A DNA stretch of 64,000 nucleotides from Flavobacterium sp. YO12 (GCF_004119495.1 NZ_NRQU01000005.1:62001-126000), one strand, 5' to 3'; positions 27,701 to 36,832 are shown, counted from the first letter of the stretch. The notes: a model not told the origin generated them from the sequence alone. Numbers and translations: made by a program.

Positions 27701-28190
27701 GTTAGGAGCAACCATTTACAACGAAGCAAGAGCACGTTTCTTAGGTCAGTTTCAAGGAAACTATGGTTTATTAGCCGAAAGTGCACAAGCTTGGCAAAAA
27801 GAAGGTGATATTACAGATGTTCCTCGTTACCGTTGGGCAGATCAAACCAATCAAAATAACTTATTTAGATCAGAAGCAAGCGGTGCAGCTTACAACACCA
27901 ATATGTTTCAAGGTAACAGCCGTTACTACGAAAGCGGAGATTACTTATGTATTAGAGAAATCACATTCAGTTACAACTTTCCAAAATCGTTAGTCGAAAA
28001 AGCAAGATTAACATCATTTCGTTTGTACGTAACCGGAAGCAATTTATACTACTTTACTAAATACAAAGGATTAAGCCCTGAAGTGCAAGGTATCGACGGA
28101 GGATCTAGTTTAGGATTAAACGCTGCTGGATCTACTGGTACTTATCCAGTGCCTAGAAACATTATACTTGGTTTAAATATCGGTTTGTAA
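24756..28190 (+). CDS. susC: SusC-family TonB-dependent outer-membrane transporter
   Basis: The 1144-residue outer-membrane barrel has a long basic n-region before the signal core (residues 24-40). A carboxypeptidase-D-regulatory-like domain (KVTGKVTNEKGESLPGVNIVAKGTN, about 64-140) is followed by a plug domain with the SusC hallmark NEVIVVGYGSQ. The plug continues with VLKDAAATSIYGARASNGVIIITT, and the C-terminal beta-barrel ends in VPRNIILGLNIGL. There is no STN domain, so direct sigma/anti-sigma signalling is not indicated. It takes up oligosaccharides with the SusD lipoprotein encoded 18 bases downstream. The following nan genes point to sialylated or N-glycan fragments as cargo. Confidence 0.96.
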   Translation: MKLLPKSKPKNCRFTPKHVKVIKLTSTLLLVFTMQLAAAKTERSIVFTDKNVKKNSPIQKKVTGKVTNEKGESLPGVNIVAKGTNVSTQTDFDGNFAFEVPDNATTLIVTYIGLQDQEVTITGGSLNIVLKEIGQQMNEVIVVGYGSQNRRTLSTAVSKLDKKVLENVPYSNVTQSLQGSVTGLVVKTSSGQPGKASNVIVRGGTSIDNPSGATPLYIVDGVIRTQIDDINSADIASLQVLKDAAATSIYGARASNGVIIITTTTGKAGKLKVTYNASTQISHIAKKYDFMDGGDYIKFQRQGLYNAAELAGLSTTTGIARLGQLTGATPAGTGNNLQNNTPFATLLKSNLSADTVSQLQAKGWQEIADPLNPSNTIIYKSTDWNDVLFQSAVTQNHNLGFSGGTDTGVFDLSLGYLKGDGITIFTGYQRFTSKLNASLKVADNFTLNGRVLFSKSSNNQVVANSVVFNRYLGNSPTTKMYLEDGSLAPGQNNINGNPLYQMGKVKGINENNKLQMSVDGELRLATDFTFTPSMSLYSENENDNTFQQAFLSGSSGLVDNTRTATRLSNQIYQVQYEGVFAYKKGWDAIGDFDAKLGASKYDRTIKAFNASGKGSPSDLAQTLDSSPVPVSVYSNNTKLVLNSVFGRLNYDYKNRYFATASFRYDGSSSLGPDNRYGFFPGISAGWNMQEEKFWTKVMPKFFSSLKLRGSYGVNGNLGTLGDFQAGGLYAGSTNGIANSYNGQSAIINSQIANPGLKWEQSETINGGFDVGFNNDKIRIIGDFYNKLTSDLLTNLTLPSNSGFSTVLTNLGGLRSKGFELEVQANLYNQNDWKINVGANVSHNTNTVEKLPFNGNTNNRIGGTEIYDVKSGTYKYVGGLQEGQKIGDFYAHKQLYILSTQAEADAYNLKVQDTYVTKTAANGGNPTGKKFAGDAVFEDTDNNGIIDSRDRQYMGNMFPTFVGGFNFDAAYKGFSLTVRTDYSLGATIYNEARARFLGQFQGNYGLLAESAQAWQKEGDITDVPRYRWADQTNQNNLFRSEASGAAYNTNMFQGNSRYYESGDYLCIREITFSYNFPKSLVEKARLTSFRLYVTGSNLYYFTKYKGLSPEVQGIDGGSSLGLNAAGSTGTYPVPRNIILGLNIGL

Positions 28191-28208
28191 ATTTTTAATA
28201 CTAAAATC

Positions 28209-29672
28209 ATGAAAAAGAAATTTCTTTTATATACAATACTATTCGCTGGTTTCTCTCTATTCTCCTCTTGTCAGGACGAACTAGAACTAACATCTGATAG
28301 TGTAATTACCTCTGATAGTTTTTGGAAAACAGAAGACGACGCAAAAGCTGGTGTAAACGGTATGTATGTTAACTTCAGAATTCAAACACAACAAAATTAT
28401 TATCTTCTTGGAGGTGCAAGAAGTGCCGAAATAACTGGCGGAGTTCAATCTCCTTTAACATTAGCAAATTATTACAACAACAATCTTACGCCGCAAAACA
28501 TCGATGTTGATTGGGCTGGATTGTACACTACTATACATCAGGCGAATTTGATTTTAAAATATGTCCCGCAAATTCCGTTTAGTCCAAATACAGCAAAAGA
28601 GCAAAAAAGATACATTGCACAAGCGTATACAATGCGTGCTTTATGCTACTTTATCATGGCGCGTTCGTGGGGCGGTGTTCCAATTGTTACGGAACCAACA
28701 GAAAACACAAATCAATCGCAATACATAATTCCGCGTAACACAATCCAAGAAACATTTGCATTTATAAAATCGGATTTAGACAAAGCAATTGCCAATTTTC
28801 CTGATTCAGCGATTAACACAACGCAATTAGCAATGGCATCAGTTCAAGCTTTAAAAGCCGATGTTTATTTGTGGACAGCTAAACAATTGGGAGGAGGAAC
28901 GGCAGATTTAAACACAGCTTTAGCTGCTGTGAATGCAATACCAGGAACTCCAACTTTATTGCCTAACTTTAAAGATGTTTTTGCGTATGATAAAAAAGGA
29001 AATGCCGAAGTGCTTTTTGCAGTTCGTTATTCCCTAGCAGATTTACCATCTTCATTGTCAGACAACTGGAATCAATTTATGTTTGTTGGTCCAAGTGATT
29101 TTGCTCCATTAACAGCAGCGCAGGCAACTGCAGTTTTTGGAACTTTAGGAACTGGAGCTGGTAATGCCGGAATCTCGAGAGTTCAACCTGATATTACAAG
29201 ATTCAACTTTGCTGCTTCAGATACCAGAAAAGCAGCAACATATTTAACTTTATACAATGGTGCAACTCCTGTTGTTACAGGAATGGTTAAATATAATGGA
29301 ACAGTTGACGGTACAATTAGACGATTTGTAAGTGATATTATCATTTATCGTTGGGCTGATGTTTTATTAATGAAAGCTGAAATTAAAAACGCTTTAGGTC
29401 AAGATCCATCAGCAGAAATGAATTTGGTTATGAAAAGAGCTGATGCAACGGCATCTTTCACAAACGGTTCTCAAACTGCAAATGATGATTTAATTTTAAA
29501 AGAACGTTTAAAAGAATTGGCTTTTGAAGGTAAATCATGGTGGGATTTAGTTCGTTTTAACAAAACAAGCTTAGTGCCATCTATGACAGCTGGTAAAGAA
29601 ATTTTGTTCCCGATCTCTCAGAATACCATTAATTTCAATCCAAAAATTGTTCAAAACCCGCTAAGTAAATAA
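28209..29672 (+). CDS. susD: SusD/RagB-family glycan-binding lipoprotein
   Basis: The 487-residue lipoprotein has a signal peptide and lipobox LFSSC (Cys21), and forms the lid of the SusC pore. The N-terminal region has the family TPR helices (FWKTEDDAKAGVNGMYVNF; RYIAQAYTMRALCYFIMARSWGGVPIVTEP). The C-terminal SusD core ends with LKERLKELAFEGKSWWDLVRF. It lies 18 bases after susC and is followed by a strong intercistronic hairpin. Binding specificity cannot be deduced. Confidence 0.95.
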   Translation: MKKKFLLYTILFAGFSLFSSCQDELELTSDSVITSDSFWKTEDDAKAGVNGMYVNFRIQTQQNYYLLGGARSAEITGGVQSPLTLANYYNNNLTPQNIDVDWAGLYTTIHQANLILKYVPQIPFSPNTAKEQKRYIAQAYTMRALCYFIMARSWGGVPIVTEPTENTNQSQYIIPRNTIQETFAFIKSDLDKAIANFPDSAINTTQLAMASVQALKADVYLWTAKQLGGGTADLNTALAAVNAIPGTPTLLPNFKDVFAYDKKGNAEVLFAVRYSLADLPSSLSDNWNQFMFVGPSDFAPLTAAQATAVFGTLGTGAGNAGISRVQPDITRFNFAASDTRKAATYLTLYNGATPVVTGMVKYNGTVDGTIRRFVSDIIIYRWADVLLMKAEIKNALGQDPSAEMNLVMKRADATASFTNGSQTANDDLILKERLKELAFEGKSWWDLVRFNKTSLVPSMTAGKEILFPISQNTINFNPKIVQNPLSK

Positions 29673-29688
29673 CATTTTAAAATACAAG

Positions 29689-29735
29689 TTTAAAATCAGG
29701 CTGAGAATCACAAAAAATCTCAGTCTGATTTAAAC
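29689..29735 (+). repeat. Stem-loop between susD and the nan genes
   Basis: The 14-base arms 29693-29706 (AAATCAGGCTGAGA) and 29718-29731 pair with only one G-U, and can be extended with a bulge by GTTTA/TAAAC. The loop is 29707-29717. It is followed by TAAACAAAAT, which is not a U-tract. An mRNA-stabilising or partial-termination hairpin that sets higher susCD than nanA expression is likely. Confidence 0.65.
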
Positions 29736-29764
29736 AAAATACATCAATAATAAAAAATACAATC

Positions 29765-30685
29765 ATGAAAATTGAACATTTACAAGGTCTTATTGCTGCA
29801 CCTTTTACTCCATTCGACAGCAGCGGAAAATTAGATTTAAGCTTGATTCCTCCTTATTACGCTTTCTTAAAAAGAAACGGAGTTACCGGTGCATTCATCA
29901 TTGGTTCAACTGGAGAAGGTGTTTCTATTTCGCTTGAAGAAAAGAAAGCTGTTGCACAGGCTTGGGCTGATTGCTCGAATCACGATGCTGATTTTAAAGT
30001 AATGGTTTTTCTTGGCGGAACTTCGCTTACTGACTGCATCGAATTGGCAAAACACTCTTATGAAATTGGTTTATATGCCGTTTCTATAACTGCACCGTTT
30101 TATTTCAAACCATCAAACGTTGATACATTAGCAGAAATTTGTATTAAAGTTGGAGAAAGTGTTCCAAATATGCCTTTGTACTATTATCATATTCCAGTAT
30201 TAACAGGAGTAAATATTGCAATGTATGATTTAGTTAGAGCCTTAGACGGAAAACTGCCAAACTTTGCAGGCGTGAAATATACACATGAAGATTTCATGGA
30301 TTTTCAAAGCTGCATGAGTTATGCTGATGGTAAGTTTGATATGCTTTGGGGACGTGACGAAAACATGCTTTCAGCATTGGTTTTAGGTGCAAAAGGTGCT
30401 GTAGGAAGTACTTTTAACTACGCTGCTCCATTGTACTATGATTTAATCGACGCTTTTAATGCAAACGATTTGGTTAAAGCTCGCAAACTGCAGCAAAAAT
30501 CTATTGACATGATTCGTTTCTTAGGGAAATATGGCGGAATTTCTGTTGGAAAAGCGTATATGAAATTGGTTGGGCATGATTTAGGCGAATTTAGATTACC
30601 GGTTAAAAATATGAGCGCAGCACAATTTGAGTTATTCAAAAAAGATGTTGAAGGTTTAAATTTTGATGAATTTAAATCAAAATAA
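29765..30685 (+). CDS. nanA: N-acetylneuraminate lyase
   Basis: The 306-residue class I aldolase of the DHDPS/NAL family splits Neu5Ac into ManNAc and pyruvate in the cytoplasm. The pyruvate-binding loop GSTGEGVSISLEEK (47-60), catalytic Tyr141 in YYHIP and Schiff-base Lys171 in FAGVKYTHEDF are present. The loop residues and neighbours favour the lyase over dihydrodipicolinate synthase. It heads the run nanA, mutarotase, MFS transporter, esterase, epimerase, sialidase, nagA, all on one strand. Confidence 0.94.
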   Translation: MKIEHLQGLIAAPFTPFDSSGKLDLSLIPPYYAFLKRNGVTGAFIIGSTGEGVSISLEEKKAVAQAWADCSNHDADFKVMVFLGGTSLTDCIELAKHSYEIGLYAVSITAPFYFKPSNVDTLAEICIKVGESVPNMPLYYYHIPVLTGVNIAMYDLVRALDGKLPNFAGVKYTHEDFMDFQSCMSYADGKFDMLWGRDENMLSALVLGAKGAVGSTFNYAAPLYYDLIDAFNANDLVKARKLQQKSIDMIRFLGKYGGISVGKAYMKLVGHDLGEFRLPVKNMSAAQFELFKKDVEGLNFDEFKSK

Positions 30686-30714
30686 TTAAGTTCGTTTTTC
30701 TAAAACAAGCCTTT

Positions 30715-31887
30715 ATGAATACTGTATTTTCTTCTTTAATTTTTACCTTTTTTATGATGTCCACAACAATAAGTTCAGCGCAAAAAACAACTATAAAAAG
30801 CGTCGAATGGCAAAAAGCCGCGCAATTACAAAATGAAGACGGAAGTCTGTCTCTAGGTTACGCAGGTCCGATTAACGGAGTTTACAATGACGTTTTTATT
30901 ACGGCAGGCGGAGCAAATTTTCCTGATAAAATGCCTTGGGAAGGAGGGAAAAAACACTATTCGAAAGAAATTCATGTTTTAGAAAAAAACAAAGATCAAT
31001 ATCAATGGAATAAGGAAAATTCCATTTCATTGCCAGAACCTATTGCCTACTCAGGAAGTACATCGACAAGTCTTGGAATTGTATATGTGGGAGGAGAAAA
31101 TGAAAATGGACTTTCTAAAAAAGCATATCTTTTAAAATGGAACAGCAAACAAAATGAAATTGAACTAAAATCACTACCCGATTTTCCTATCGCTGTTACC
31201 AATATTGCCTTGACTAGTTTAAATAATATAGTATATGCGATTGGCGGAGACGAAGCTGCAAAATCATCTGATTTGGTTTTTAGTATTGATTTAAATGCTG
31301 TTGAGCCGGAATGGAAATCACTTCCTAAATTGCCATTTGCTTTAGCGAATTCAGTTGCAGTAGTTCAGAAAGATGAAAAAGAGACTAGCATTTATATTAT
31401 TGGTGGAAGAACAAAAACACCATCAGGAATAAGTGATTTACACAATACTGCATTGGCTTTTAATTTAAAAAGTCAAACTTGGGAAAGTAAAGCCATAATT
31501 ACTGATGGTAAAAATACAACGAATTTTTCTGCGGGTGCAGGTGTCGCTTTCGGAAATCAATACATTTTGATTGCCGGTGGAGATAATGGAACTACTTTTC
31601 ATAAAATCGAAACGTATTTATCCCAAATTTCAAAAGCTTCTTCAGAGGAAGAAAAATCAAAACTTATTGCAGAAAAAAACATATTAAATACAACGCATAA
31701 CGGTTTTTACAATGCTATTTTACTTTACAACACACAAACAAATAAATGGTCAAAAATTGGAGAACTTCCCTTTCTTGCGCATGTAACTACGCCGGCAGTG
31801 TTATGGAACAATAAAATTGTTTTATCGAATGGAGAAATTAAACCTGGAATACGCACGCCGAATGTCATGATAGGAAGTATCAAATAA
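30715..31887 (+). CDS. nanM: Kelch-repeat N-acetylneuraminate epimerase/mutarotase-like protein
   Basis: The 390-residue secreted beta-propeller has a signal peptide ending ISSAQ. It has kelch-type blades (GPINGVYNDVFITAGGANFPDKMPWEGGKKHYSKEIHVLE; IVYVGGENENG; IVYAIGGDEAAKSSD; IYIIGGRTKTPSG; YILIAGGDNGTTF). The ANFPD..PWEGGKK segment is characteristic of NanM-type sialic acid mutarotases. These speed conversion of the alpha anomer, released by sialidase, to the beta anomer used for uptake. It follows nanA by 29 bases. Activity is inferred from family and context. Confidence 0.85.
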   Translation: MNTVFSSLIFTFFMMSTTISSAQKTTIKSVEWQKAAQLQNEDGSLSLGYAGPINGVYNDVFITAGGANFPDKMPWEGGKKHYSKEIHVLEKNKDQYQWNKENSISLPEPIAYSGSTSTSLGIVYVGGENENGLSKKAYLLKWNSKQNEIELKSLPDFPIAVTNIALTSLNNIVYAIGGDEAAKSSDLVFSIDLNAVEPEWKSLPKLPFALANSVAVVQKDEKETSIYIIGGRTKTPSGISDLHNTALAFNLKSQTWESKAIITDGKNTTNFSAGAGVAFGNQYILIAGGDNGTTFHKIETYLSQISKASSEEEKSKLIAEKNILNTTHNGFYNAILLYNTQTNKWSKIGELPFLAHVTTPAVLWNNKIVLSNGEIKPGIRTPNVMIGSIK

Positions 31888-31970
31888 TATCATTTTAAGA
31901 TTAAAATCTAATACGTTTTTAAAACCTGCTAGATCTACCAAAACACAATCAAAAAAACCACATAAAAAAA

Positions 31971-33212
31971 ATGAAAAACTCTAAATATTATCCTTGGTTA
32001 GTAGTCGCCTTACTTTGGATTGTAGCGTTACTAAACTACATGGACAGGCAGATGCTTGCCACTATGAGACCATCTATGGAAAATGATATTCCAGAATTGG
32101 TGTCTGGTGAAAACTTTGGACGTTTAATGGCTATTTTTCTTTGGATTTATGCTTTAATGAGTCCAATTTCGGGAATTATTGCTGATAAGTTAAACAGAAA
32201 ATGGCTTATTATAGGCAGTTTGTTTGTTTGGTCTGCTGTAACATATGCGATGGGTTATGCCACAACCTATAATCAAATTTATTGGCTGCGAGCTCTTATG
32301 GGCGTGAGTGAAGCATTATACATTCCTGCTGGTTTATCTTTAATTGCCGATTTCCATCAGCAAAAAACAAGATCGCTTGCCATTGGTATTCATATGACTG
32401 GTCTATATGTAGGTTCAGCATTGGGTGGTTTTGGTGCGACGATTGCTGCAAAATTTTCTTGGCATACGACTTTTCATCATTTTGGGATTGTGGGTATTGT
32501 GTATTCATTCATTTTAGTTTTCTTATTAAGTGAGAAAAAAGTCGAAACTAAAGTTTCTGATCCTGAGCTTAATAAAACACATGAAAAAGATTCATTGTTT
32601 AAAGGTCTGGCGTTATTATTTACCAATATTTCATTTTGGGTAATTCTATTTTATTTTGCTATCATAAGTTTACCGGGCTGGGCAACTAAAAACTGGCTTC
32701 CTACCCTATTCTCGGATAACTTAGGTATTTCAATGGATCAAGCTGGACCTTTAGCAACAATAACTATTTCATTTTCATCCTTATTAGGCGTTCTATTTGG
32801 AGGTATATTATCAGACAAATGGGTTCAAAAAAATATAAAAGGAAGAGTTTATACCAGTGCCATAGGTTTAAGTTTAACAATTCCTGCATTAATGCTAATT
32901 GGTTTTGGACATTCTTTATGGCACGTGGTTGGTGCAGTTTTATGTTTTGGTATTGGATACGGTATGTTTGATGCCAATAATATGCCTATTATCTGTCAGT
33001 TTGTTTCTTCAAAACACAGAGCAACCGCTTATGGTGTTTTGAATATGACAGGAGTTGCCTGCGGTGCATTGGTTACGTCATTGTTAGGTAAATCAGCCGA
33101 TACCGGCAGCTTAGGTTATGGTTTTTCCTTAATGGCCGGTGTCGTTCTGGTTGCATTAATCGCTCAAATCAGTTTTTTACGCCCCAAAGTAAATGATTTT
33201 GCCGATGCCTAA
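31971..33212 (+). CDS. MFS transporter, probable sialic acid or acyl-sugar permease
   Basis: The 413-residue inner-membrane protein has 12 predicted membrane segments. An early motif, LNYMDRQMLATMRPSM, and the loop-2/3 signature GIIADKLNRKWLIIGSL are typical of the anion:cation symporter/NanT-like MFS branch. The central loop (ELNKTHEKDSLFKGLALLFTN) is cytoplasmic. It lies between the mutarotase and the sialate esterase, so inner-membrane Neu5Ac uptake is the likely task, as with the MFS permeases of T. forsythia and B. fragilis sialic-acid clusters. I cannot exclude another sugar acid as cargo. Confidence 0.85.
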   Translation: MKNSKYYPWLVVALLWIVALLNYMDRQMLATMRPSMENDIPELVSGENFGRLMAIFLWIYALMSPISGIIADKLNRKWLIIGSLFVWSAVTYAMGYATTYNQIYWLRALMGVSEALYIPAGLSLIADFHQQKTRSLAIGIHMTGLYVGSALGGFGATIAAKFSWHTTFHHFGIVGIVYSFILVFLLSEKKVETKVSDPELNKTHEKDSLFKGLALLFTNISFWVILFYFAIISLPGWATKNWLPTLFSDNLGISMDQAGPLATITISFSSLLGVLFGGILSDKWVQKNIKGRVYTSAIGLSLTIPALMLIGFGHSLWHVVGAVLCFGIGYGMFDANNMPIICQFVSSKHRATAYGVLNMTGVACGALVTSLLGKSADTGSLGYGFSLMAGVVLVALIAQISFLRPKVNDFADA

Positions 33213-33270
33213 AACGTAACGTAATCCCTTAATTTATTTATCCTGAAAATTAATTAGTTGGCTTTTGGTT

Positions 33271-33312
33271 TTATAAGTCAGGGCGGAGCCTTGCGCTCTG
33301 CCCAGCTTATAA
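33271..33312 (+). repeat. GC-rich intergenic hairpin
   Basis: Inner arms 33281-33289 (GGGCGGAGC) and 33295-33303 (GCTCTGCCC) pair fully with one G-U around a 5-base loop. Outer arms TTATAAG (33271-33277) and CTTATAA (33306-33312) extend the stem. The GC content stands out from the flanking AT-rich DNA. No U-tract follows, so it is either an mRNA-processing/attenuation hairpin or a short interspersed repeat. Confidence 0.6.
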
Positions 33313-33342
33313 TGTATTAAGTTTTAAAATTTTAGTTAGAAA

Positions 33343-35448
33343 ATGAGAATACTAAATCGAAATTTACTCTTGCTCGCCTTGCTTTTTTTTGTGCTCGTTC
33401 ACACTAAAATAAATGCGCAACAAAATACTGTAAAAGTTGCCTGCATTGGAGATTCTGTAACAGCTGGATATCTTCTTGCCAATTCAAAAACAGAATCATA
33501 TCCGTCACAACTCCAAATTTTGCTAGGTAATAAATTTGAAGTTCTAAATTTTGGACACAGCGGTGCAACACTATTAAAAAAAGGAAGCAAGCCATATTAT
33601 AAAACAGAAGAATGTGCCAAAGCTATCGCTTACAAACCAGATATCGCCATTATTCATTTAGGTTTAAACGATACCGATCCTAGAAACTGGCCGAATTACA
33701 GAGAAGATTTTAATGCTGATTATTCTTGGATTATTGATACGTTAAAAAAACAAAATCCAAAAGTAAAAATATACGTCTGCCGCATGACACCCATTTTTAA
33801 CGAACATAATCGTTTTAAATCGGGAACACGAGATTGGTTTTGGCAGATTCAGGAACATATCTCTGAGATTGCCGTCGCAAATAATGTAAAACTCATTGAT
33901 CTTCATGAAAAATTATACAATCGTCCAGATCTTTTTCCAGATGCTTTACATCCAACAAAAGAAGGCGCTGCAATCTTAGCGCAGACTGTTTATGAAAATA
34001 TCTCTCAGAATTTTGGAGGTTTAAAACTTGGCGCCGTTTTCAGCGATAATATGATACTGCAACGAGAACAGCCAATTGTAATTTACGGAAACGCAAATGG
34101 AGGCAGTAAAGTTGAAGTACTTTTTGAAAATCAAAAAGAAATCGTAACCACAAATGAACATGGAAAATGGAAAGCCATTTTTCCTGCTATGAAATCTGGC
34201 GGAACCCATCAAATTAAAATTTCATCAGAAAAGAAAAGCATTGTTTTAAAGAATATTTTAATTGGAGATATTTGGTTCTGCTCGGGACAATCGAATATGG
34301 CATTTCCACTGAAAAATGCCGAAAACGGAACTTCGGTAATTAAAAACGCGCAAAGCAATACGACATTACGTCTTTTTAATTTTGAAGTCCTTCAAGAAAC
34401 AGATGAAAAAGCTTGGGACGCTGTTGCTTTAGAAAAAACCAATCAATTACAATACTTTTCAGGAAAATGGAAAGTCTGCGATTCTATAAGCGCTAAAAAC
34501 TTCTCGGCAATCGCCTTTCATTTTGGTCAAAATATTAACAGAGAAGAAAATGTACCAATAGGTTTAATCGAAGTTGCAGTTGGCGGATCTCCTATCGAAT
34601 CCTGGATAGACAGGTATACTTTAGAACATGATGATAAAGTTGTAGATGTTTTGACCAATTGGCGAAAATCTGATTTTATAATGCCTTGGGTGAGATCACG
34701 AGCTGATGAAAACTTAAAAAATGCTGTAAACCCAAAACAACGCCATCCATACGCTCCCAGTTACAATTATGAGGCAGGAGTTACACAATTTACTGAATTT
34801 CCCATAAAAGGATTTCTGTGGTATCAAGGTGAAAGCAATGCACACAATATTGAATTATACGAACATTTAATGCCTGTAATGGTTCAAAGCTGGCGAAAAG
34901 CTTGGGGAACTTCCCTGCCCTTTTATTACATACAATTATCGAGTATAGATCGTCCGTCTTGGCCCTCATTTAGAGATATGCAAAACAGAGTTCAGAAAGA
35001 AATTCCAAACAGCGCTATGGCGGTGAGTATGGATTTTGGCGATTCGACAAATGTACATCCGATAAGGAAAAAACAAATTGGAGACAGACTAGCTCTACTT
35101 GCCTTAAAATACACTTATGGCAAAAACATAATTGCGGAAGGCCCAGTTGTTTTAAAAGCAATACAAAAAGAAGATGTAATTCTAATTTCTTTTTCAAATG
35201 CAAAACAATTACAAACTGCAGATAAAAAGGAATTAATCGGTTTTGAATTAGTAACCGAAAAAGGAAATAGAATAGAATGTAAAGCTGAAATAGTCAATAA
35301 TCAAGTAGAGATTACTATTCCGAAAACCGAAAAGATTAAAACAGTCTTATATGCTTGGAAACCTTATACGAAAGCCAATTTGGTAAATGAGGAAAATCTG
35401 CCTTGCTCGACTTTTCAAACGGAAGTAATTTCTTCAAATACAAATTAG
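33343..35448 (+). CDS. Two-domain sialate O-acetylesterase (SGNH/GDSL + SASA)
   Basis: The 701-residue secreted protein (signal peptide to KINAQ) has two esterase domains. The N-terminal GDSL/SGNH domain (about 28-222) has the nucleophile in CIGDSVTAG (Ser38), GLND at 107-110 and the Asp200/His203 pair in PDALHPTKEG. The C-terminal sialate O-acetylesterase (SASA/DUF303) domain (about 225-690) begins with FSDNMILQREQPIVIYG. It has FCSGQSNMAF (Ser317) and GFLWYQGESNA as its blocks. The same double-domain layout is known for T. forsythia NanS. It would deacetylate O-acetylated sialic acids so that the GH33 sialidase can act. Confidence 0.9.
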   Translation: MRILNRNLLLLALLFFVLVHTKINAQQNTVKVACIGDSVTAGYLLANSKTESYPSQLQILLGNKFEVLNFGHSGATLLKKGSKPYYKTEECAKAIAYKPDIAIIHLGLNDTDPRNWPNYREDFNADYSWIIDTLKKQNPKVKIYVCRMTPIFNEHNRFKSGTRDWFWQIQEHISEIAVANNVKLIDLHEKLYNRPDLFPDALHPTKEGAAILAQTVYENISQNFGGLKLGAVFSDNMILQREQPIVIYGNANGGSKVEVLFENQKEIVTTNEHGKWKAIFPAMKSGGTHQIKISSEKKSIVLKNILIGDIWFCSGQSNMAFPLKNAENGTSVIKNAQSNTTLRLFNFEVLQETDEKAWDAVALEKTNQLQYFSGKWKVCDSISAKNFSAIAFHFGQNINREENVPIGLIEVAVGGSPIESWIDRYTLEHDDKVVDVLTNWRKSDFIMPWVRSRADENLKNAVNPKQRHPYAPSYNYEAGVTQFTEFPIKGFLWYQGESNAHNIELYEHLMPVMVQSWRKAWGTSLPFYYIQLSSIDRPSWPSFRDMQNRVQKEIPNSAMAVSMDFGDSTNVHPIRKKQIGDRLALLALKYTYGKNIIAEGPVVLKAIQKEDVILISFSNAKQLQTADKKELIGFELVTEKGNRIECKAEIVNNQVEITIPKTEKIKTVLYAWKPYTKANLVNEENLPCSTFQTEVISSNTN

Positions 35449-35564
35449 AATACATCTCCCAAAAAACATATAAAACTTTTACACATTGAAAATACGATAC
35501 AAAAAGTAAAATATAGTAAATCAAAGCCTAACGATATTGGTAGGTATAAAAAAATACTTAAAAA

Positions 35565-36749
35565 ATGAGTTATACAACGACAGACCTGATAGATTTAAAA
35601 GATTTTTATCAGAAGCAATTACTTAAAAACACCATTCCTTTCTGGTTTCCTCGCTCTATTGACACTGTTCATGGCGGTTATTTGTTAATGCGAAATCAAA
35701 CTGGTGAATTAATAGATGATGATAAATCGGTTTGGTTTCAAGGGCGCACAGCTTGGCTTCTTTCAACGCTTTATAATACAATTGAACCGAAACAAGAATG
35801 GCTGTACGGCGCAAAATCAGGTATCGATTTTATAAACAAACATTGTTTTGATACGGATGGAAGAATGTTTTTTCATGTAACCCGCGATGGAAGTCCTATT
35901 CGCAAACGCCGTTATTATTTCTCTGAGACTTTCGCTGTTATTGCCATGAGTGCTTACGCTAAAGCAAGCGGTGATGAAAAGGTCGCTGAACAAGCACGTC
36001 ATTTATTTGGAGAATGTATTAAATATGCTACCACACCGGGATTGTTAGAATCAAAATATACTGCTGTACGTCCGGCGAAAGGAATTGGTTCTCCAATGAT
36101 TATGATAAACACTGCACAACAAATAAGAGAAACTATTGGTGATCCTAGATGTGACGAATGGATTACTAAATGGATTGCTGAAATCGAAAACGATTTTGTT
36201 AAGCATGATATTGAATGTGTAATGGAACAGGTTGCTCCAGATGGTTCTATAATTGATCATATTGACGGACGAACTTTGAATCCTGGACATGCTATTGAAG
36301 GTGCTTGGTTTATCTTGCATGAAGCAAAATATAGAAATAATGATCCTCATTTAATAGAACTGGGTTGCAAAATGCTCGATTACATGTGGGAACGCGGCTG
36401 GGATAAAGAACATGGAGGAATTTTGTATTTTCTTGATGTATACGGAAATCCTGTACAAGAATATTGGCAGGACATGAAATTTTGGTGGCCTCATAATGAA
36501 GTAATTATTGCCACACTTCTCGCCTACACTATGACTGGAAATGAAAAATATGCAAAATGGCACAAAATGATTCATGACTACTCTTACAGTAAGTTTCATG
36601 ATAAAGAAAACGGAGAATGGTTTGGTTATCTGCATCGAGACGGAAGCGTTGCACAAACTGCAAAAGGAAATCTTTATAAAGGACCTTTTCATTTACCACG
36701 CCAAGAATGGTACTGTCTGCAGCTTCTAAATGAAACTTTAAACCAATAA
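35565..36749 (+). CDS. N-acylglucosamine 2-epimerase (AGE/RenBP family)
   Basis: The 394-residue cytoplasmic alpha/alpha-barrel enzyme interconverts ManNAc and GlcNAc. The two catalytic histidines are visible in KFWWPHNEVI (His310) and GPFHLPRQEWY (His376). N-terminal GGYLLMRNQTGELIDDDKSVWFQGR and RPAKGIGSPMIMINTAQ are family blocks. It stands in for NanE/NanK in the Bacteroidota nanA-AGE-ROK kinase route: ManNAc from NanA becomes GlcNAc, which a ROK kinase can phosphorylate for NagA. Cellobiose 2-epimerases share the fold, but the neighbourhood favours ManNAc. Confidence 0.91.
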   Translation: MSYTTTDLIDLKDFYQKQLLKNTIPFWFPRSIDTVHGGYLLMRNQTGELIDDDKSVWFQGRTAWLLSTLYNTIEPKQEWLYGAKSGIDFINKHCFDTDGRMFFHVTRDGSPIRKRRYYFSETFAVIAMSAYAKASGDEKVAEQARHLFGECIKYATTPGLLESKYTAVRPAKGIGSPMIMINTAQQIRETIGDPRCDEWITKWIAEIENDFVKHDIECVMEQVAPDGSIIDHIDGRTLNPGHAIEGAWFILHEAKYRNNDPHLIELGCKMLDYMWERGWDKEHGGILYFLDVYGNPVQEYWQDMKFWWPHNEVIIATLLAYTMTGNEKYAKWHKMIHDYSYSKFHDKENGEWFGYLHRDGSVAQTAKGNLYKGPFHLPRQEWYCLQLLNETLNQ

Positions 36750-36832
36750 TTTAGATATATTAGCAACAAAAATTCGTATTTTATTGAGCGTTTCTGAAAA
36801 AGAAAACTCAAAAATCTATTTTTATTTTAATT

